From the NCBI RefSeq assembly GCF_901709675.1, contig NC_051106.1, positions 9,496,001 to 9,560,000 on the forward strand: 64,000 nucleotides of DNA, in the 5' to 3' direction. Source of the DNA: Syngnathus acus (lineage: Eukaryota > Chordata > Actinopteri > Syngnathiformes > Syngnathidae). A program made the position numbers and the translations under genes. Under the pieces are notes generated by a model. It was not told the DNA's origin. It did not search any database and saw only the letters and a list, made by a program, of their open reading frames with translations. Below are positions 27,801 through 40,369 of this stretch, in pieces (the stretch's first letter is position 1; the number at the start of each line of letters is the position of its first letter).

Positions 27801-30800
27801 GCAGAACCTATAGAGAACACGGCCAAAGATCCCGAAATGCCTGCCAACTTGTCCACAAGCAAAATCGATGACCGTAAAATTGATGTAAAAGAAAATGCAA
27901 ATTTGGACAAAATGATTGAAACAGTGTCTCAAGAAAAAAATGAGTCCGAGCTCAGTCTGATTAAGGAAGACATGGCCACTGGTGGTTTAAAACAATTATC
28001 CCAAGAACAGAAAAAGACAACGCAAGAAGCTTCTCAACAGCCAATAAAAGCATTCCTTAAGGACATCTCCCCTCTTCCGCTGAAGAAGGAGTCGCCATCC
28101 AGCTGGTTAGACGTGGAACATCATCCCAAACCGAAAAAGGACAACAGACGGAAAGCGGGCGCCTCGGCCAGCGAAGACGATTTGGACCATTTCATCAGCA
28201 GCATTAAAGCAGGCGGCATCCCCTTCCCGGTTCCTCTAAAAAAGCACCCGTGTAAAAAATCCCCCTCTCCCCCTATGCCGCCCATCAAGGAGGATCATTT
28301 TGAGAAGACCTTTGATCCCGAAGAATTCCACATTGGCTTGAGAAAGAAAAGCAAAGCTTTCAAGGACCCATCTCCAGCCATGATGTTAAAAGAAAAAGCC
28401 GCTAGCCGGCGAGCGCGGGCCATGGAAAAGCACGAGCCGGTCCAGAAAGACCAAAATGAATTACCTGATGAGGAAAAAGACAAAACAAACGTCAAAGTCG
28501 GGCTACAGGTTGAGCAGAACAATGGAGAGGGGCCCGGAAAGCTATCTTCCCGATTAGAAAGGATATCCATCCTCTCGAGCTTGCTGAGTTCCCCGCGTTC
28601 CTCCAAGAGGAGCCAAGAGGAAACGGCAGCCGCCGACCAAAATAACAAACAACAGAAAAATGTGCCCTCACTTGGAAAACAGGAAACAGTTGACGCGACT
28701 TTTCCTGAACATCCATCAGATAGCAAGGGTGTGACTCCCGAAGATGCACCCCGTGAATCGACTATAAGCCCCGCCCCCTCTCCTCTGCCCTTGCTTTCGC
28801 AAACGAAACCGAGAGAAGAGTCAGATACTGAGCAGGACTCCACAAGGGCACCCGAAAGCAAGTCGAATCCGGAACCACTTCGTACTATGGACGAGGCCTT
28901 AACGCCTCATGTCAATAATGCTGAGCTACCTCCACCCACCAAATACATCCCAAAGAATCCTTCAAAGGTAGGCAGTGGATTATTTTAACGAGGTTCTTGA
29001 CTTCAGTCGTTTCCCTATTTTGTATCCGACACTTTAATATTGTGTTTTATAGCTGTGGTGTTAAACCATGACAAACAACAAATCACATTTACATCATGTG
29101 TGTAATTTGACTAATGTGTAAATTGAATACATTTTGACATTTCCTTGCAGACACCTGTGGTCAAAGGGGTCCACAAAAGACCTGCAAAGGTACAAGTAAT
29201 TTTTTTTTTTGCACATTTCTCTTGATGAGTAACCCCTTGTGTCCCGCTCCAGCTTTTCATACACCAACATGACAACTTGGAAGGTGAAGTCTACGAAGTG
29301 TGCGGTGACGTGGAGGATGCCACGCAGATGAAACTCTCTCCTGTCATCTTGGTGCGAGTCATCAGAGGATGGTAAGCAGGCTGCTTTTTCGCCCCCATAT
29401 CCTATTTTTATGTTTGATAAGTTTGCAAAACGTTAGTTGGAACATTAAATATCTTGTCTTTGTAGTGTAATCACTTAAATTTAGAATTTATAAATTATTT
29501 AGTTACATTTTTTACTGCTGTTTTCAATTTAGTTGGCTCCTGTACGAACACAAGGGCTTCCAGGGTCGTGTCATTGCCCTGGAGGAAGGTCACACTGATC
29601 ACCTAGTGAACATTTGGGCCGACGAAGGCGCCCCGACGACTCTGGACGACAAGGGTCAGCCCTTGACTATCGGTTCTGTTCGACTGGCAGTAAACGTAAG
29701 TTACTAACTTGAATCTGGCTATCCAAACATTGCTTCCATTTTCCATCTCAAGTGTGACTGGACTTTTGTCATTATTAATCAGCAAATATTGTATCTGTTA
29801 CAGGACTATAGCCAACCCAGAATTGACTTGTTTACAGAGGTTAATGGTTTGGGAAGGGTGTCATCTTACTGCGATGACACTCTTGAAATTGGCTCCTTTG
29901 GGATCCCCCAAGCCACTGGTTCCATCAAGGTCCATTCTGGAGTGTAAGTGGACGTTAACTGTTGCCTGATTGAAGCTCTAATCTTGTCGTTTGCATGATC
30001 TAATTGCAACAAGGGATCGTTATTATGAGAAGACAGTAAAACTAGTGATTAGGCGCTGGTAATAACTGCGTTGTCTTTATGAATCGACTTTGTCTCGTTT
30101 AGCTGGCTGGTGTACAGCGATCCTGGCTTCGGAGGTTTGGTAGGAGTGCTGGAAGTAGGCGAGTTTCCTTGTTCGCAGACGTGGGGATTCCCTCAGCCCT
30201 TTGTTGGCTCTCTCAGGCCTCTTCGAATTGTAAGCATCGACTCTGCATGGAATCACATTGTTCTTTGGTGAATTCCGACAGGCTCTGCCTATTTTTACAG
30301 GGAGCGATAAGGGTGGAACATCCTGAAGAAGTCAAGGTTTGCATTCATTCTGTTCATTATGTTGGAAATTGTATCTACTGTCACTCATTCCAGTTCCAGG
30401 AAATTGATTTCCTTTTTTTGGCTTGTTCAGGCATTCGTGTTCGAGAAGGCCAATTTTGAAGGAGAGCGTTTAGAGGTGGATGGTGACTTGTACACGCTGC
30501 AGAGTGTGCAAGAGGGAGAAGCAGAACAAAGCAGCTCTGGTGGAACCAAAAATACAATCTCCACAGTGGGGTCCATCAAGATACTCGGTGGTCTGTGAGT
30601 ATTTGAGTTCATCCATTCCAATAGGGTGGGATAAATGATATTTATATTCCTGATGAATATGAGCCATAATAGAAAGGTCCAACTGTTGGACTATGTCACA
30701 TCATTTCTCTGCGCTTTTGTCTGGTAGCTGGGTTGGCTATCAAGAGGAAGATTTTGAGGGTCAGCAATACATCCTGGAGGAAGGGGAATATTCTCACTGC

Positions 30801-33800
30801 AGCCATTGGGGCGGATCGGAGGATGGTCTACTGTCTCTTCGGCCCATTAGGACGGTAAGCTTTATTTTATTCTTGAGTGCCTCCATTGAATGTTCATAGA
30901 CAGTATGAATGGATCATGAGAACGAATATTTTTGTGTAGGATTTCCTGTCCCCACACATTAAATTGTTCAGTGAGCCCAACTTGGATGAGCGGGGGCTGA
31001 GTGTGGATCTAATGGGCCCCGTTGTCAACATGCAGGAAATCGGCCATGCCATAAAAACCCAATCCGTCAACGTCCTGAGTGGGGTGTAAGTCAAACATGA
31101 TATTTTGCTTTTTATTTTCCACTTGTAAACAGAAATGCTCCCCACGTACCGACTAAGGGGACAAAACTGCCGCTGTAGACTTTAGAATCGACATTCAGAG
31201 GATCGAGACAGTAAAAACATTAAGGCGTAACATAAATTGTTTGAGATCTTGTCCTCTCATGCAGACGCTTGGAATTTAAGGTGTGTGCCAGTCTTCTTAG
31301 AAACGTAACTAAGAGTTTTGTCGCTTTTCAAACTTGACACACCTTAATGATGCAGACAAACAGACCCTGAGGATACATGTCGAAATAAGATGTTTTTTTT
31401 TTTTTAATTGTATTTTTTTTCCCTCTTGGTGTCAGCTGGGTGGCATTTGAGAATTCTGCATTCAGCGGCGAGCTTTACATCCTGGAGAGAGGCCTGTATT
31501 TGTGTCCAGAAGACTGGGGTGCCCAGAATTTCAAGATATCATCCATTCAGCCAGTTTTCAATGTAAAAAAAAAAAAAAAGAATTCTTGTTTGAATCAACA
31601 AGTCACTTAAGTTGTTTGAAACCCTCATTCACATTCTCTCACTTTTTAATTTACAGGAAACATTATTGGAATCTCAGTTCAAGGTATGTTATGTCACCAT
31701 TTCCCCTCCTTTCTCGTAAATGAACAAAAGTATTACATTGTACAAAATGTTAGGGTGGGTCTGTGGGAATTTGTAGCCATTCATCCAGAAGGACGCTTGT
31801 GATGTCAGAGGTCGCAAATGTCGGTCAAGAGGGCGGAGCTATAACAATCTCTATTTCTGTGTGTATTTGGGCCAGAACAGAACAGATTCCGTGTGGAAAG
31901 CCAATTATCCCAAATGTCACGCTGACATGAAAAAATACAATTCATCTGGCTCGTTTTTTGATGGCTTATGGTGTCTAATGGCGTTCCTTGTCCAGGGTCA
32001 AAGAAGCAACCATTTTCAACTATTGACAATTTAGTATTCAATTGACTTTTTTATGCATTTTTTTTCAGATCCCAAATGTGTGAAATCTAACTGTATAAAA
32101 CCTCTATCCAGGTGAAGCTGTTCTCTGAGCCCCATTATAAGGGTCAACTGGTGGTTCTGCAGGACAGCGCAGAAGCTTTGGATGAGGACTTTGTGCCCAG
32201 GTCCTGTAAGGTGCTGGATGGCAGGTACGCAAGCCACAACCCAACAGATAATGTTTACATATTTGCGAGATATAATTAATGTAGGTCACACAAACACAAT
32301 GTGACAACTACATTTGAGGCAGCGTAAATTTTCAAGATATTGGAAATGCAAATCACACTATCACGTGGCGTACAGTACCAATAATCATGTTTATTTCACG
32401 CTCAGCTGGATTGCATACGAAGGCGGCAACTTCACTAACAACATGTACTTGCTGGAGGAAGGAGAATATGCCGACACTGAGTTGATGGGCTTCCCGTCCT
32501 CAGACGTGACGATCCGTTCCATGCAAACTGTTGCCCATGTGAGTGCTTTCGTTTCTCGTGTTTGTGTGGCGGGTTCGTGTCATATTGCATGTGAGTCATA
32601 AAGCTCTCCGCTATCTTGTGCAGGAGTTGTCCCTACCCTCCCTCTTGCTATTCAGCAAGGTGGCTTGCGCAGGTCGCAGGGTGGTGCTGACTCGAGGGAC
32701 TGTCAACTTGCACCGAGCAGGATCGTTTGCTCACGTACGCTCTCTGGTGGTAGAAGGAGGAAAGTACGTACCGACTTATTTATTACTAACAAAGCGCTTC
32801 GTTTTGACTTGCTGCTGACTTAAATCCAAATTTTTCATGATCCAGAATATGGTATAGAGTCGTTGAATGATTAATACTACAAAGACTTTTTCACATGGCG
32901 TTCATTTTCCTCACGTTGTTTGGCCCTATTAGCTGGGCGTTGTACGAAGGCAGCAACTACCGCGGTCGGCAGCTCCTGCTTCAGCCGGGTCAATTCGTCG
33001 ACTGGTGCAAGTTCAGCGGATGGAAGGGAATCGGATCGTTGCGGCCATTGCGGCAGGTATTGAGAGACCTTCAATGCCAAATGTCATCATCTGTCTTGCG
33101 CAATGTGACACTATTGTTCGGCTAACTAAGTTGATGTCGATGTGTTTCACCAACAGAAACAGATCGGTATCCGTTTGCGGAACAAGGAGACGGGATGTCT
33201 GATGTCACTGACGGGGGCGATACAAGATGTCCACCTGATGAGGGTGAATGCCATAGAAGACACTGGTGGCGATGAGCAACTCTGGTTCTATCGAGATGGT
33301 CAGCTTATCTGTAAGGTAAGCATGCCTAATACTGACTACTTAATGTGCTTCTTAAAGGCAGGAAATCACTATTTTTGGCTTTCTCTCTCGAGCAGGATGT
33401 CTTTGAATTTGGTAGACACTAAGCGGATTGTTGTGGTTGTGCAACAAATGCTCGCAACGATTGTTGAATGTCTGATCAGTTCACAATATTTGCAATATCT
33501 CTCGATGGCCCCAAAAACGAAGCCGTATGCACCGTTTGCTCGCAGCTGGCCGAGGACTGTGGCCTGCAGACCGCAGGAGACATGGTGATGGCGGGTAGTC
33601 GGCTTTGCGTGTCTCCAGAGAGAGGAAAAGACAACCAGCTGTGGGACATAACCTCGGATGGTGTGGTGCGCTGCCACTTCCAACCTGGCCTGGTCCTTGA
33701 GGTCAAAGGTCAGATTCCCCTGTTGAGATTTGCTGAAACTGCAACTAATGGAAATCGAAATAATAAAGTCATTTATATGATGTGTGTACAGGTAGGCAGT

Positions 33801-34127
33801 GTTTTGAGTCGCATTTTGATATTCGTAACAGTCGCGCAAAAGTTATTTTTTCATGATATTTTTTAATTTATTACCATTTAATTTAAGGGCTTCATTTTCT
33901 GGTGTAGATTGTACTTGACCGATTCCAATGCAACAGCACCACCTGCTGGGAAATGTGCAGATCTGCCAGTGACAAATTCCTTTGAGCTTTTTGAAATAAC
34001 TTCATGACTAGTAACTTAACATAACACTCTGGTCTGTATCATAGGCGGTCGCCAGTACGACCAAGTGATCCTCAACACGTTTGTGGAAGGAAAACCAAAC
34101 CAAAGATGGACACTGGAGGTTTTGTGA
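15823..34127 (+). CDS. crybg1: Beta/gamma-crystallin domain-containing protein 1 (AIM1)
   Basis: Cytoplasmic, actin-associated protein family (family knowledge), here 2,610 residues. Exons: 15823-16139, 20540-20681, 22835-24117, 24883-25859, 25984-28967, 29151-29189, 29253-29371, 29533-29695, 29804-29943, 30103-30229, 30301-30336, 30431-30594, 30728-30854, 30940-31085, 31436-31562, 31657-31683, 32112-32224, 32406-32538, 32624-32763, 32933-33056, 33157-33315, 33546-33708, 34045-34127. Residues 1 to about 1900 are Ser/Lys/Glu-rich and disordered, with poly-Ser and Pro10 runs. Residues about 1915-2476 hold twelve Greek-key motifs, read as alternating LF.EP-type and W..YE...F.G-type halves (six domains). 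The last 134 residues form a ricin-B-like trefoil ([22 protein letters not shown]). The start is the first ATG in the open frame. The micro-exons of 39, 36 and 27 bp are the least certain; all keep frame. Confidence 0.92.
16140..20539 (+). other. crybg1: crybg1 intron 1
   Basis: A 4.4 kb intron with no exon-like sequence on either strand. It is AT-rich, with scattered simple repeats. Its right end carries a C20 tract next to the exon 2 acceptor. A conserved enhancer cannot be judged from one sequence. Confidence 0.6.
20473..20492 (+). repeat. C20 homopolymer near a splice acceptor
   Basis: Twenty consecutive C residues, followed by a further pyrimidine-rich stretch leading to the AG of crybg1 exon 2 (20538-20539). 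It lengthens the polypyrimidine tract and is G-quadruplex-capable on the minus strand. Confidence 0.85.
20682..22834 (+). other. crybg1: crybg1 intron 2
   Basis: A 2.15 kb intron. I see only AT-rich sequence and a short TA microsatellite near 21448. No coding sequence is supported. Confidence 0.6.
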
Positions 34128-34972
34128 CTCTCCGGGCCATGTTGTGGCCCACCGACGTGGCTCTGCTCGTGGAGCACACAACCACTCAGTCCTGAGTGGG
34201 ACTTTGCACAAACACTGCACTCTTGTAGCATTTGGACCCTTCTGGAGGAGGGTCACCATGTTCTGACAATGTTCTTTACAATTATGGTTAACTTAACACT
34301 TTTGTTCATATTTTTTGTATTATATAAGCAAAAGAAGTATGTTCTTATTTATCTAGCATTGTGTTGATATGTTGCATTGCTCGGAGCAAAACGTCAGTCC
34401 CATCTTAATGTGGTGGCTCTCCTGACTTTATGGTACGTAACGTCTTTACTCCATGGTGTCTGTTTCCTCATCTCATGTTGATGGACGCAATGAAGTCTAA
34501 ACTCCAAAGATATATTTGATTTACTACATATTTCGTCACTGCTGTTGATAATATTGTAAAGCGTTGTTAAAGTTTGAACACTGAATGTGATTCATATTAT
34601 TTGTAGATTAGATTAATTTTCAATCAGACACATTTTGAATCAACTGTTGTAAATATGTAAACATAAAAGAGAAAATACCAGTTATGTTCCCGTGTATCAT
34701 TTAATGGTATACTATGTCACCATGACTGTAAAGAATTTGAATGTGAAATCTAACCATGCATGTTAAAGATTAATGAGTTGGGCTCACTCTGCAGAACTAT
34801 TTGAACTTTGGCTCCATTAAATGGAAATTCCTAGAGTGAGAAAAGATAGCTTGCACAGGAAAAAAACTCATCTGATGGTTTAATTGAGGATGACAAAAAT
34901 AAACACATTTCTAAACACTCTTTACACTCAATTTCAGCAGTCAAAGACATATTTTGATTTTGTAATTTGCTG
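34128..34972. other. crybg1 3' UTR overlapping the rtn4ip1 3' end (tail-to-tail)
   Basis: The two genes converge with 845 bp between stop codons. A plus-strand AATAAA at 34898-34903 could end crybg1, and a minus-strand ATTAAA at 34879-34884 could end rtn4ip1. If both are used, the mature 3' ends overlap by a few tens of bases. Confidence 0.45.
34879..34884 (-). terminator. rtn4ip1: Probable polyadenylation signal, rtn4ip1
   Basis: ATTAAA on the minus strand, about 90 bases beyond the rtn4ip1 stop codon. This is the common variant of the signal and gives a short 3' UTR. Confidence 0.4.
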
Positions 34973-36970
34973 CTACGCATCATCTGTCCCCACGTTGATC
35001 TGAACCACTGTCTTTCCTCGGGCGTGACCCTTCTCCACTTTTGCAAAAGCCTGAGGAACCTGTGCAAAGCTGAAAGTTTCTTCGACAACCGCATGGACCT
35101 GCAAATGAAACCAGCCCAGGAAATGTGCATCTGTGGTTAGTTCAATGTGTGTGCATTTCTGTTCAGGTTTGAAAATGAGTACGCATCGCATACCTGCCCT
35201 GCATCTACCATCTCCCTGATTTCATCCAGTGCTGGACCACTCGGTGCAAAGAATCCCCAACGGTAGTGGACTCCCTTAACAAGGTGCTGCATGAGAACAG
35301 AGCAAACATATGAAAGGTCAAGTTAATTGTAGAGGTCTGTTCATAACACCAGTGAGATGGTGTATTGCACCCTCTAGTGGTCTAGTGTCAAATCGGTTTT
35401 TCCCTACCTTGAGGGCCTTACTGGCCACAGTGGCAGCCGTCTTCAGCATTCCATCAGCAATCCCCAGGGTGTCGGTGTTCTGGAGGAAGGGCGTCACTAG
35501 GGTGACGTACTTGGCGCCGCTCCATGGCTTGAGTAAATTCAACGCCCAGCTTTCTGTATTGCCTCCAATGTTATCCAGGACCAGGTCAAACCTTCATGAG
35601 GAGGAAGAGGATGGTGGGAGTAAAGAGAGGTATAGGTAAGTGATGTAAAGAAAATGGAAGATTTTAAGGCCATATTTCCCAGCTCTGTGGAGAGCACTAT
35701 GTAGAAATGAAATGTGCACGCTTGTTCTCACTTGTCCAGGGCAGCGAGCGGCACTTCAACAGGTCCCGCCGTGTAGTCCACTACATGGTCCGCTCCGAGC
35801 TTCCTGACGAAACGCTCAGCATTCTGGGAGCATGTTACAGTCACGTGGGCTCCCCACGCTTTCAGCATCTTGAACAATAACCAGAACATCAAGATTATTT
35901 GAGATTATATTACGATACAGTACGTGAGACGTCGCACATATACCTGGATGGCAAACGTTCCCACTCCCCCAGACCCTCCGATGATCAAAGCACTGTGAAA
36001 AAGAAGAGCAAGAATGTGAGTGTGGATATATGTGCACATGCCTGCAAGCGTGCTCCCTCACCGTTTCTTGGCACAGTTGTCTTTAGTGAGCCCGCCGGTG
36101 TTGACGAGAGCCGACCAAGCAGTGGTTGCCACGTAAGGGATGGCTGCAGCCTCCGTGTGGCTCAGTGACTTTGGTTTGAGGGACACCTGAGAAGAAACGC
36201 ACACATGCCAACCTTTACAAGTCAAAATCTTTACTGCATCATTAGGACGTGATTCGTACCTCATTGGCACTTAGCACAACAAACTCAGCCAAGCTTCCCT
36301 GCTTCCATGGTGGGATGGCAGCCCACACCTGATGAGGCATAACTTCAATTTTGATTGATTTGAAGGGCTGAATACATGACGCGATGTTTTTACCTCATCC
36401 CTTTCTTGGAAGTATTTCACATCAAGGCCACACTCCATGATAACCCCAGACACGTCCCTCCCCAGGGTGAGCGGGAACTCACTGCCCTTCTGATTTATGT
36501 TCAGAGGGTCTCTCTTGGTGGACATGGTTGCAGCACCATAGCCACCTAGCCGAATGCAAGACATCATTAGTGCACACACTATTAACAGTATTCCTCATTA
36601 AAGAGATCTAGTACAAATATTTCTTCAGTGATATGTTCTATGCACCACCACTACTCTAAAAACAGTATTTTGAGATTCACAATTGAATATCAAGAGCAGA
36701 ACGGTGTCACTCGCCTCTCATGCTGACGTCAATCGGGTTCAGTCCTGCAGCAAACACTTTGACTATAACCTCATTGGGATAGGTAATGACGGGGAAGCTG
36801 GCATTTTTGGTGAACCTCAGAACATCATTGCCTCCATACTTATCAATGACCCATGCGGGCATGACAGTCCTGGAGCCGCTGGAGGTCTTAAAAAATCTGG
36901 AAACTGATGTCCTTGGAATGTTACGGTGAAGTAACAATCTGCGGTCCACCACGCGTCTAATAGTTGCCAT
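34973..36970 (-). CDS. rtn4ip1: Reticulon-4-interacting protein 1 (mitochondrial oxidoreductase)
   Basis: Mitochondrial NADPH-dependent MDR/quinone-oxidoreductase-family protein, linked in the literature to coenzyme Q synthesis and respiratory chain function. Exons from 5' to 3' on the minus strand: 36970-36715, 36545-36394, 36328-36260, 36186-36062, 35992-35944, 35868-35732, 35591-35408, 35286-35194, 35098-34973. The sum is 1,191 nt, giving 396 residues, equal to the human length as I remember it. Visible are an Arg-rich presequence ([17 protein letters not shown]), the MDR N-terminal fold ([22 protein letters not shown]), a Rossmann glycine motif (GGSGGVG, about residue 205), LGADHVVDY, and the C-terminal [10 protein letters not shown] and GHARGKTV segments. 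Exon 1 must be spliced at a GC donor to keep frame (see findings). Head-to-head with qrsl1. Confidence 0.95.
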
Positions 36971-37353
36971 CTCTTGACAGTGAAATTATTAAAACATCAG
37001 ACCAACGTTTCCATCTTTATAAGAAAATGGACATGCAAAGTCGTCATTTCGCTGACCTATTAAATTTTCTTAAAGTACTACCTTCTTAATGTGAGCATTT
37101 TCTCCTTTTTAATTATTATATTAAAGAAATATATTCTGGTGTCCTCTCGATACGACGCGCTTCTCTTGAAAAAAAAAAAAAAAAAACACTTCCTGCAACA
37201 AGAAGGTTTAACCAATCAGAGCAGAGTTGCTGTGTGTACAGGCCAATGAAACAAAGCGTTGTTACAACACGCCTTTCCAAACAAACATGGCAGCCCTCTG
37301 ACGCCGCACACCGTTGTGAAGGTTGACGATTAAATCCCCAGCGTATCGTCAAT
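36971..37353. promoter_or_regulatory. Shared bidirectional promoter of rtn4ip1 and qrsl1
   Basis: Only 383 bp separate the two start codons, which point away from each other. The interval has two CCAAT boxes (37212-37216, in CCAATCAGAG, and 37243-37247, in GGCCAATGAA), no clear TATA box, and an ATGGCAGCC (YY1-like) motif near 37288. This fits a housekeeping promoter driving two mitochondrial proteins. The arrangement is the same in human 6q21. Confidence 0.6.
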
Positions 37354-40300
37354 ATGCTCAACCTCACTCTACGAGAGGTTAGTACGGCTTCATGTTTAAA
37401 AGTTGCTGTTTTTGTGTTTATATGAAACATGATAGAATATCCTGTCCAGCAACCAGGCTTGTGTGTAGGCTATGTTAAATATCGAATTTTATACCATATC
37501 ACCTGCTAAATACAGTTATATCTTATTTTAACCATACCAAAAATACATAGAGGTATGTTCCCCATGTTTAAATTGGAACATTTCTTTTACAATTTCACGA
37601 CTGAGATTTACACTCAAGCAGCACACAAACCTAGAATGTACTTTTTCCATTTTCCAGGTTTCTATTGCATTCAGAGAGGGAAAGATTTCTCCATCTGAGC
37701 TGTGTCGAAAATGTTTGGACCGCATCAAGCAAAACCGGCATCTAAATGCCTACATCACGGTGACAGAGGAATTGGCCTTGAAGCAGGCTCATGAAGCAGA
37801 GACCAGACTGCTAAGAGGTAAAAAAAGAAAAGAAAAGCATCTACATCTGGTGTAACATGTCTGTTTTGTTACATCACAACAATATTTTATGATTTTTTTT
37901 GTAGGGACCTCTAAAGGTCCTCTGGATGGAATCCCATTTGCAGTCAAAGACAACTTTTGCACAAGGAGCATTAAGACCACATGTGCTTCGAAGATGCTCA
38001 AAGGTAGTATGTGGAAATGTGCACATTGTGTGTGTGCATTTAATATTATTTCTAAGCATTGTTGATTAGCTGATGCTCCTTGTTGCAGACTACACTCCGC
38101 CGTACAATGCTACAGTAGTACAGAAGCTGTTTGACCAAGGAGCTGTTCTTCTTGGGAAGACCAACATGGATGAGTTTGCTATGGGGTAAAAGCATTGTTT
38201 TGTCGAGGAGAATCAAGAAATTAATATTTTTGTTTGAATCATTTTGAGTGTAAATGTGTTTGGTTTTTACTTTTAATGCTATTTTTATATTTCAAAAATA
38301 AAATCCTGCCACAATCTAAGGAAATATTGGTAAATATTTGTCAGCATTTTGCTTCTTTGTCTTCCAGTTCAGGCAGCACTGACGGTGCATTTGGACCAGT
38401 GAGGAACCCGTGGGGCTACGCTACTCCCTACTGTGAGCAGACAGGAGCGGTATCAGACTCTGACTGGGTCATTTCTGGAGGAAGTTCTGGGGGAAGCGCA
38501 GCAGCTGTAGCTTCACTGACCAGTTACCTGTGAGGCGTCACATATTTCAGTCTGAAAATCTTGATGACGTGACTGAGGATGATATCGCCACATTGTTTTC
38601 AGCGCTTTAGGGTCGGATACAGGCGGTTCCACCCGTAACCCGGGCGCGCAGTGCGGGATCGTGGCTTTGAAGCCAACGTATGGACTGCTGTCGCGGCATG
38701 GCCTCATCCCGCTGGTCAACTCGTGTGATGTTCCAGGCATTTTGACAAAAAGTGCCAGAGATGCAGCCATTGTTTTCGGTACTTTCTGCCTGGAAATGAT
38801 ACATTATTTGCATTGTAAACACAAATGTTAAAACTTAACCAGATAATCTATCATTCAGATATTCTCCAAGGACTCGACACAAAAGACTCCACGACAGTTC
38901 CTGCTCCTGCATCGTCATCAGCAGAGCTGCCTGAAAACGTTGACGTTAAGAACCTCTGCGTCGGCATTCCAAAGGTTCATCCATTCTTGTTTTCGTAGGA
39001 CACTCATTGATTTGGAAATTAAACATTTACTATTGTAGTAACCTTTTGTGTCCAATAATGATGATTTGCCTTTGATTATATCGGGGCTTGATTAGTATAC
39101 CAGCAGTTTTTAACCTGTGTCCTAAAAGTAAGATTTGATGGTACCTTCCTACCATTAGGAGTTCTACACCCCTGGACTGTCGGAGGAGGTGGCCGCACAA
39201 TGGAGTCGGGTCGCTGACTTGTTTGAGAAATCGGGTGCACGTGTGAAGCAAGTGTCCCTCCCCCACAGCCAGTATTCCATGGCATGTTACTACATCCTGT
39301 GCTGTGCTGAGGTGGCGTCGAACATGGCGCGTTTCGATGGCCTCCAGTATGGTAAGAAAGCGCTTTCTTTCTATACCACATCCCACGTTGGGGTTGCACA
39401 GGAAATCTCATTTCTGAGTTTCGAAACAAGGCGGGAACTCCCCTGCAGCCTCAGATGGAAATACAATACTGAAGTTTGAATATTTAAATCCCACGATCAG
39501 GCCACCGTAGCGAAGTGGACAGTTCCACGGAAGCCATGTATGCCACCACGCGACACGAGGGTTTCAATGACGTTGTGAGAGGCAGGATATTATCTGGGAA
39601 CTACTTCCTGCTCAAGCAGTAAGGCAACTTTTGATGTTTCCAATGTACATATATATCCAATTTTGTAACCTTTTCCTCCCACTTTTTTCAGAAACTACCA
39701 GCACTACTTTGTGAAAGCCCAGAAGGTTCGTCGACTGATCGCGGACGATTTCAAGCGCGTGTTCGGCTCAGGTGTTGACGTGCTGCTGACACCCACCACG
39801 CTCTCGGATGCCGCACGTTATGCCGACTTCACGCGAGAGGACAACCGAACACGCAGCGTGCAGCAGGATATCTTCACTGTTTCCGCCAACACAGCAGGTA
39901 CAGACGCAGCAAGATAAATGCTGCATATTAACTCAAAAATGAAGGTTTTTGGATCGGCCCTTTTTTTTTTTTTTTTGCTCTCTTTGGTTATTTTACTTGC
40001 AAATATTTTGAATAACGCACCTTTCCTGAGATGTTTACCTTCATGTCGGTTCTTCCTGCTTGTTATCACTCTCCAAATTAACCTGTAACTTTGCTTAAGA
40101 TCCTAATCATCACCTTTCCATGAACTGTCCTTCAGCTCTGGTTTTTCCTCACTCCAGGTCTCCCGGCTGTTTCTGTGCCAACTACCTTATCCAAAAGAGG
40201 CCTTCCCATTGGCTTACAGCTCATAGGCCCCGCCTTCCGAGACAAGAAGCTCCTCAGTGTTGCCCAGTGGATCGAACAAAGGGTTGGGTTTCCCTCCATC

Positions 40301-40369
40301 GGTGACTTTGAGGAATCCAACGGGCAGAGCTCCAGTTACAATATTAGCTTTGCAGGGGGGGAGAGATGA
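37354..40369 (+). CDS. qrsl1: Glutamyl-tRNA(Gln) amidotransferase subunit A, mitochondrial
   Basis: GatA subunit of the mitochondrial GatCAB complex, which converts Glu-tRNA(Gln) to Gln-tRNA(Gln) using glutamine. Exons: 37354-37377, 37658-37817, 37905-38003, 38089-38185, 38368-38529, 38603-38778, 38859-38974, 39159-39351, 39501-39618, 39692-39897, 40158-40369. The sum is 1,563 nt, giving 520 residues (human about 528). Amidase signature is complete: catalytic Lys in [10 protein letters not shown], cis-Ser in [10 protein letters not shown], and nucleophile Ser in [12 protein letters not shown]. Also seen are [20 protein letters not shown] and DVLLTPTT, typical of GatA. The first coding exon is only eight codons (MLNLTLRE), as expected for this gene. 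No defect seen. Confidence 0.96.

Noticed and set aside
36715-36735. A GT donor for rtn4ip1 exon 1 (GGCGA/GTGACA)
   Set aside because: It shifts the frame of exon 2, which is firmly set by family-conserved sequence; the GC donor keeps it.
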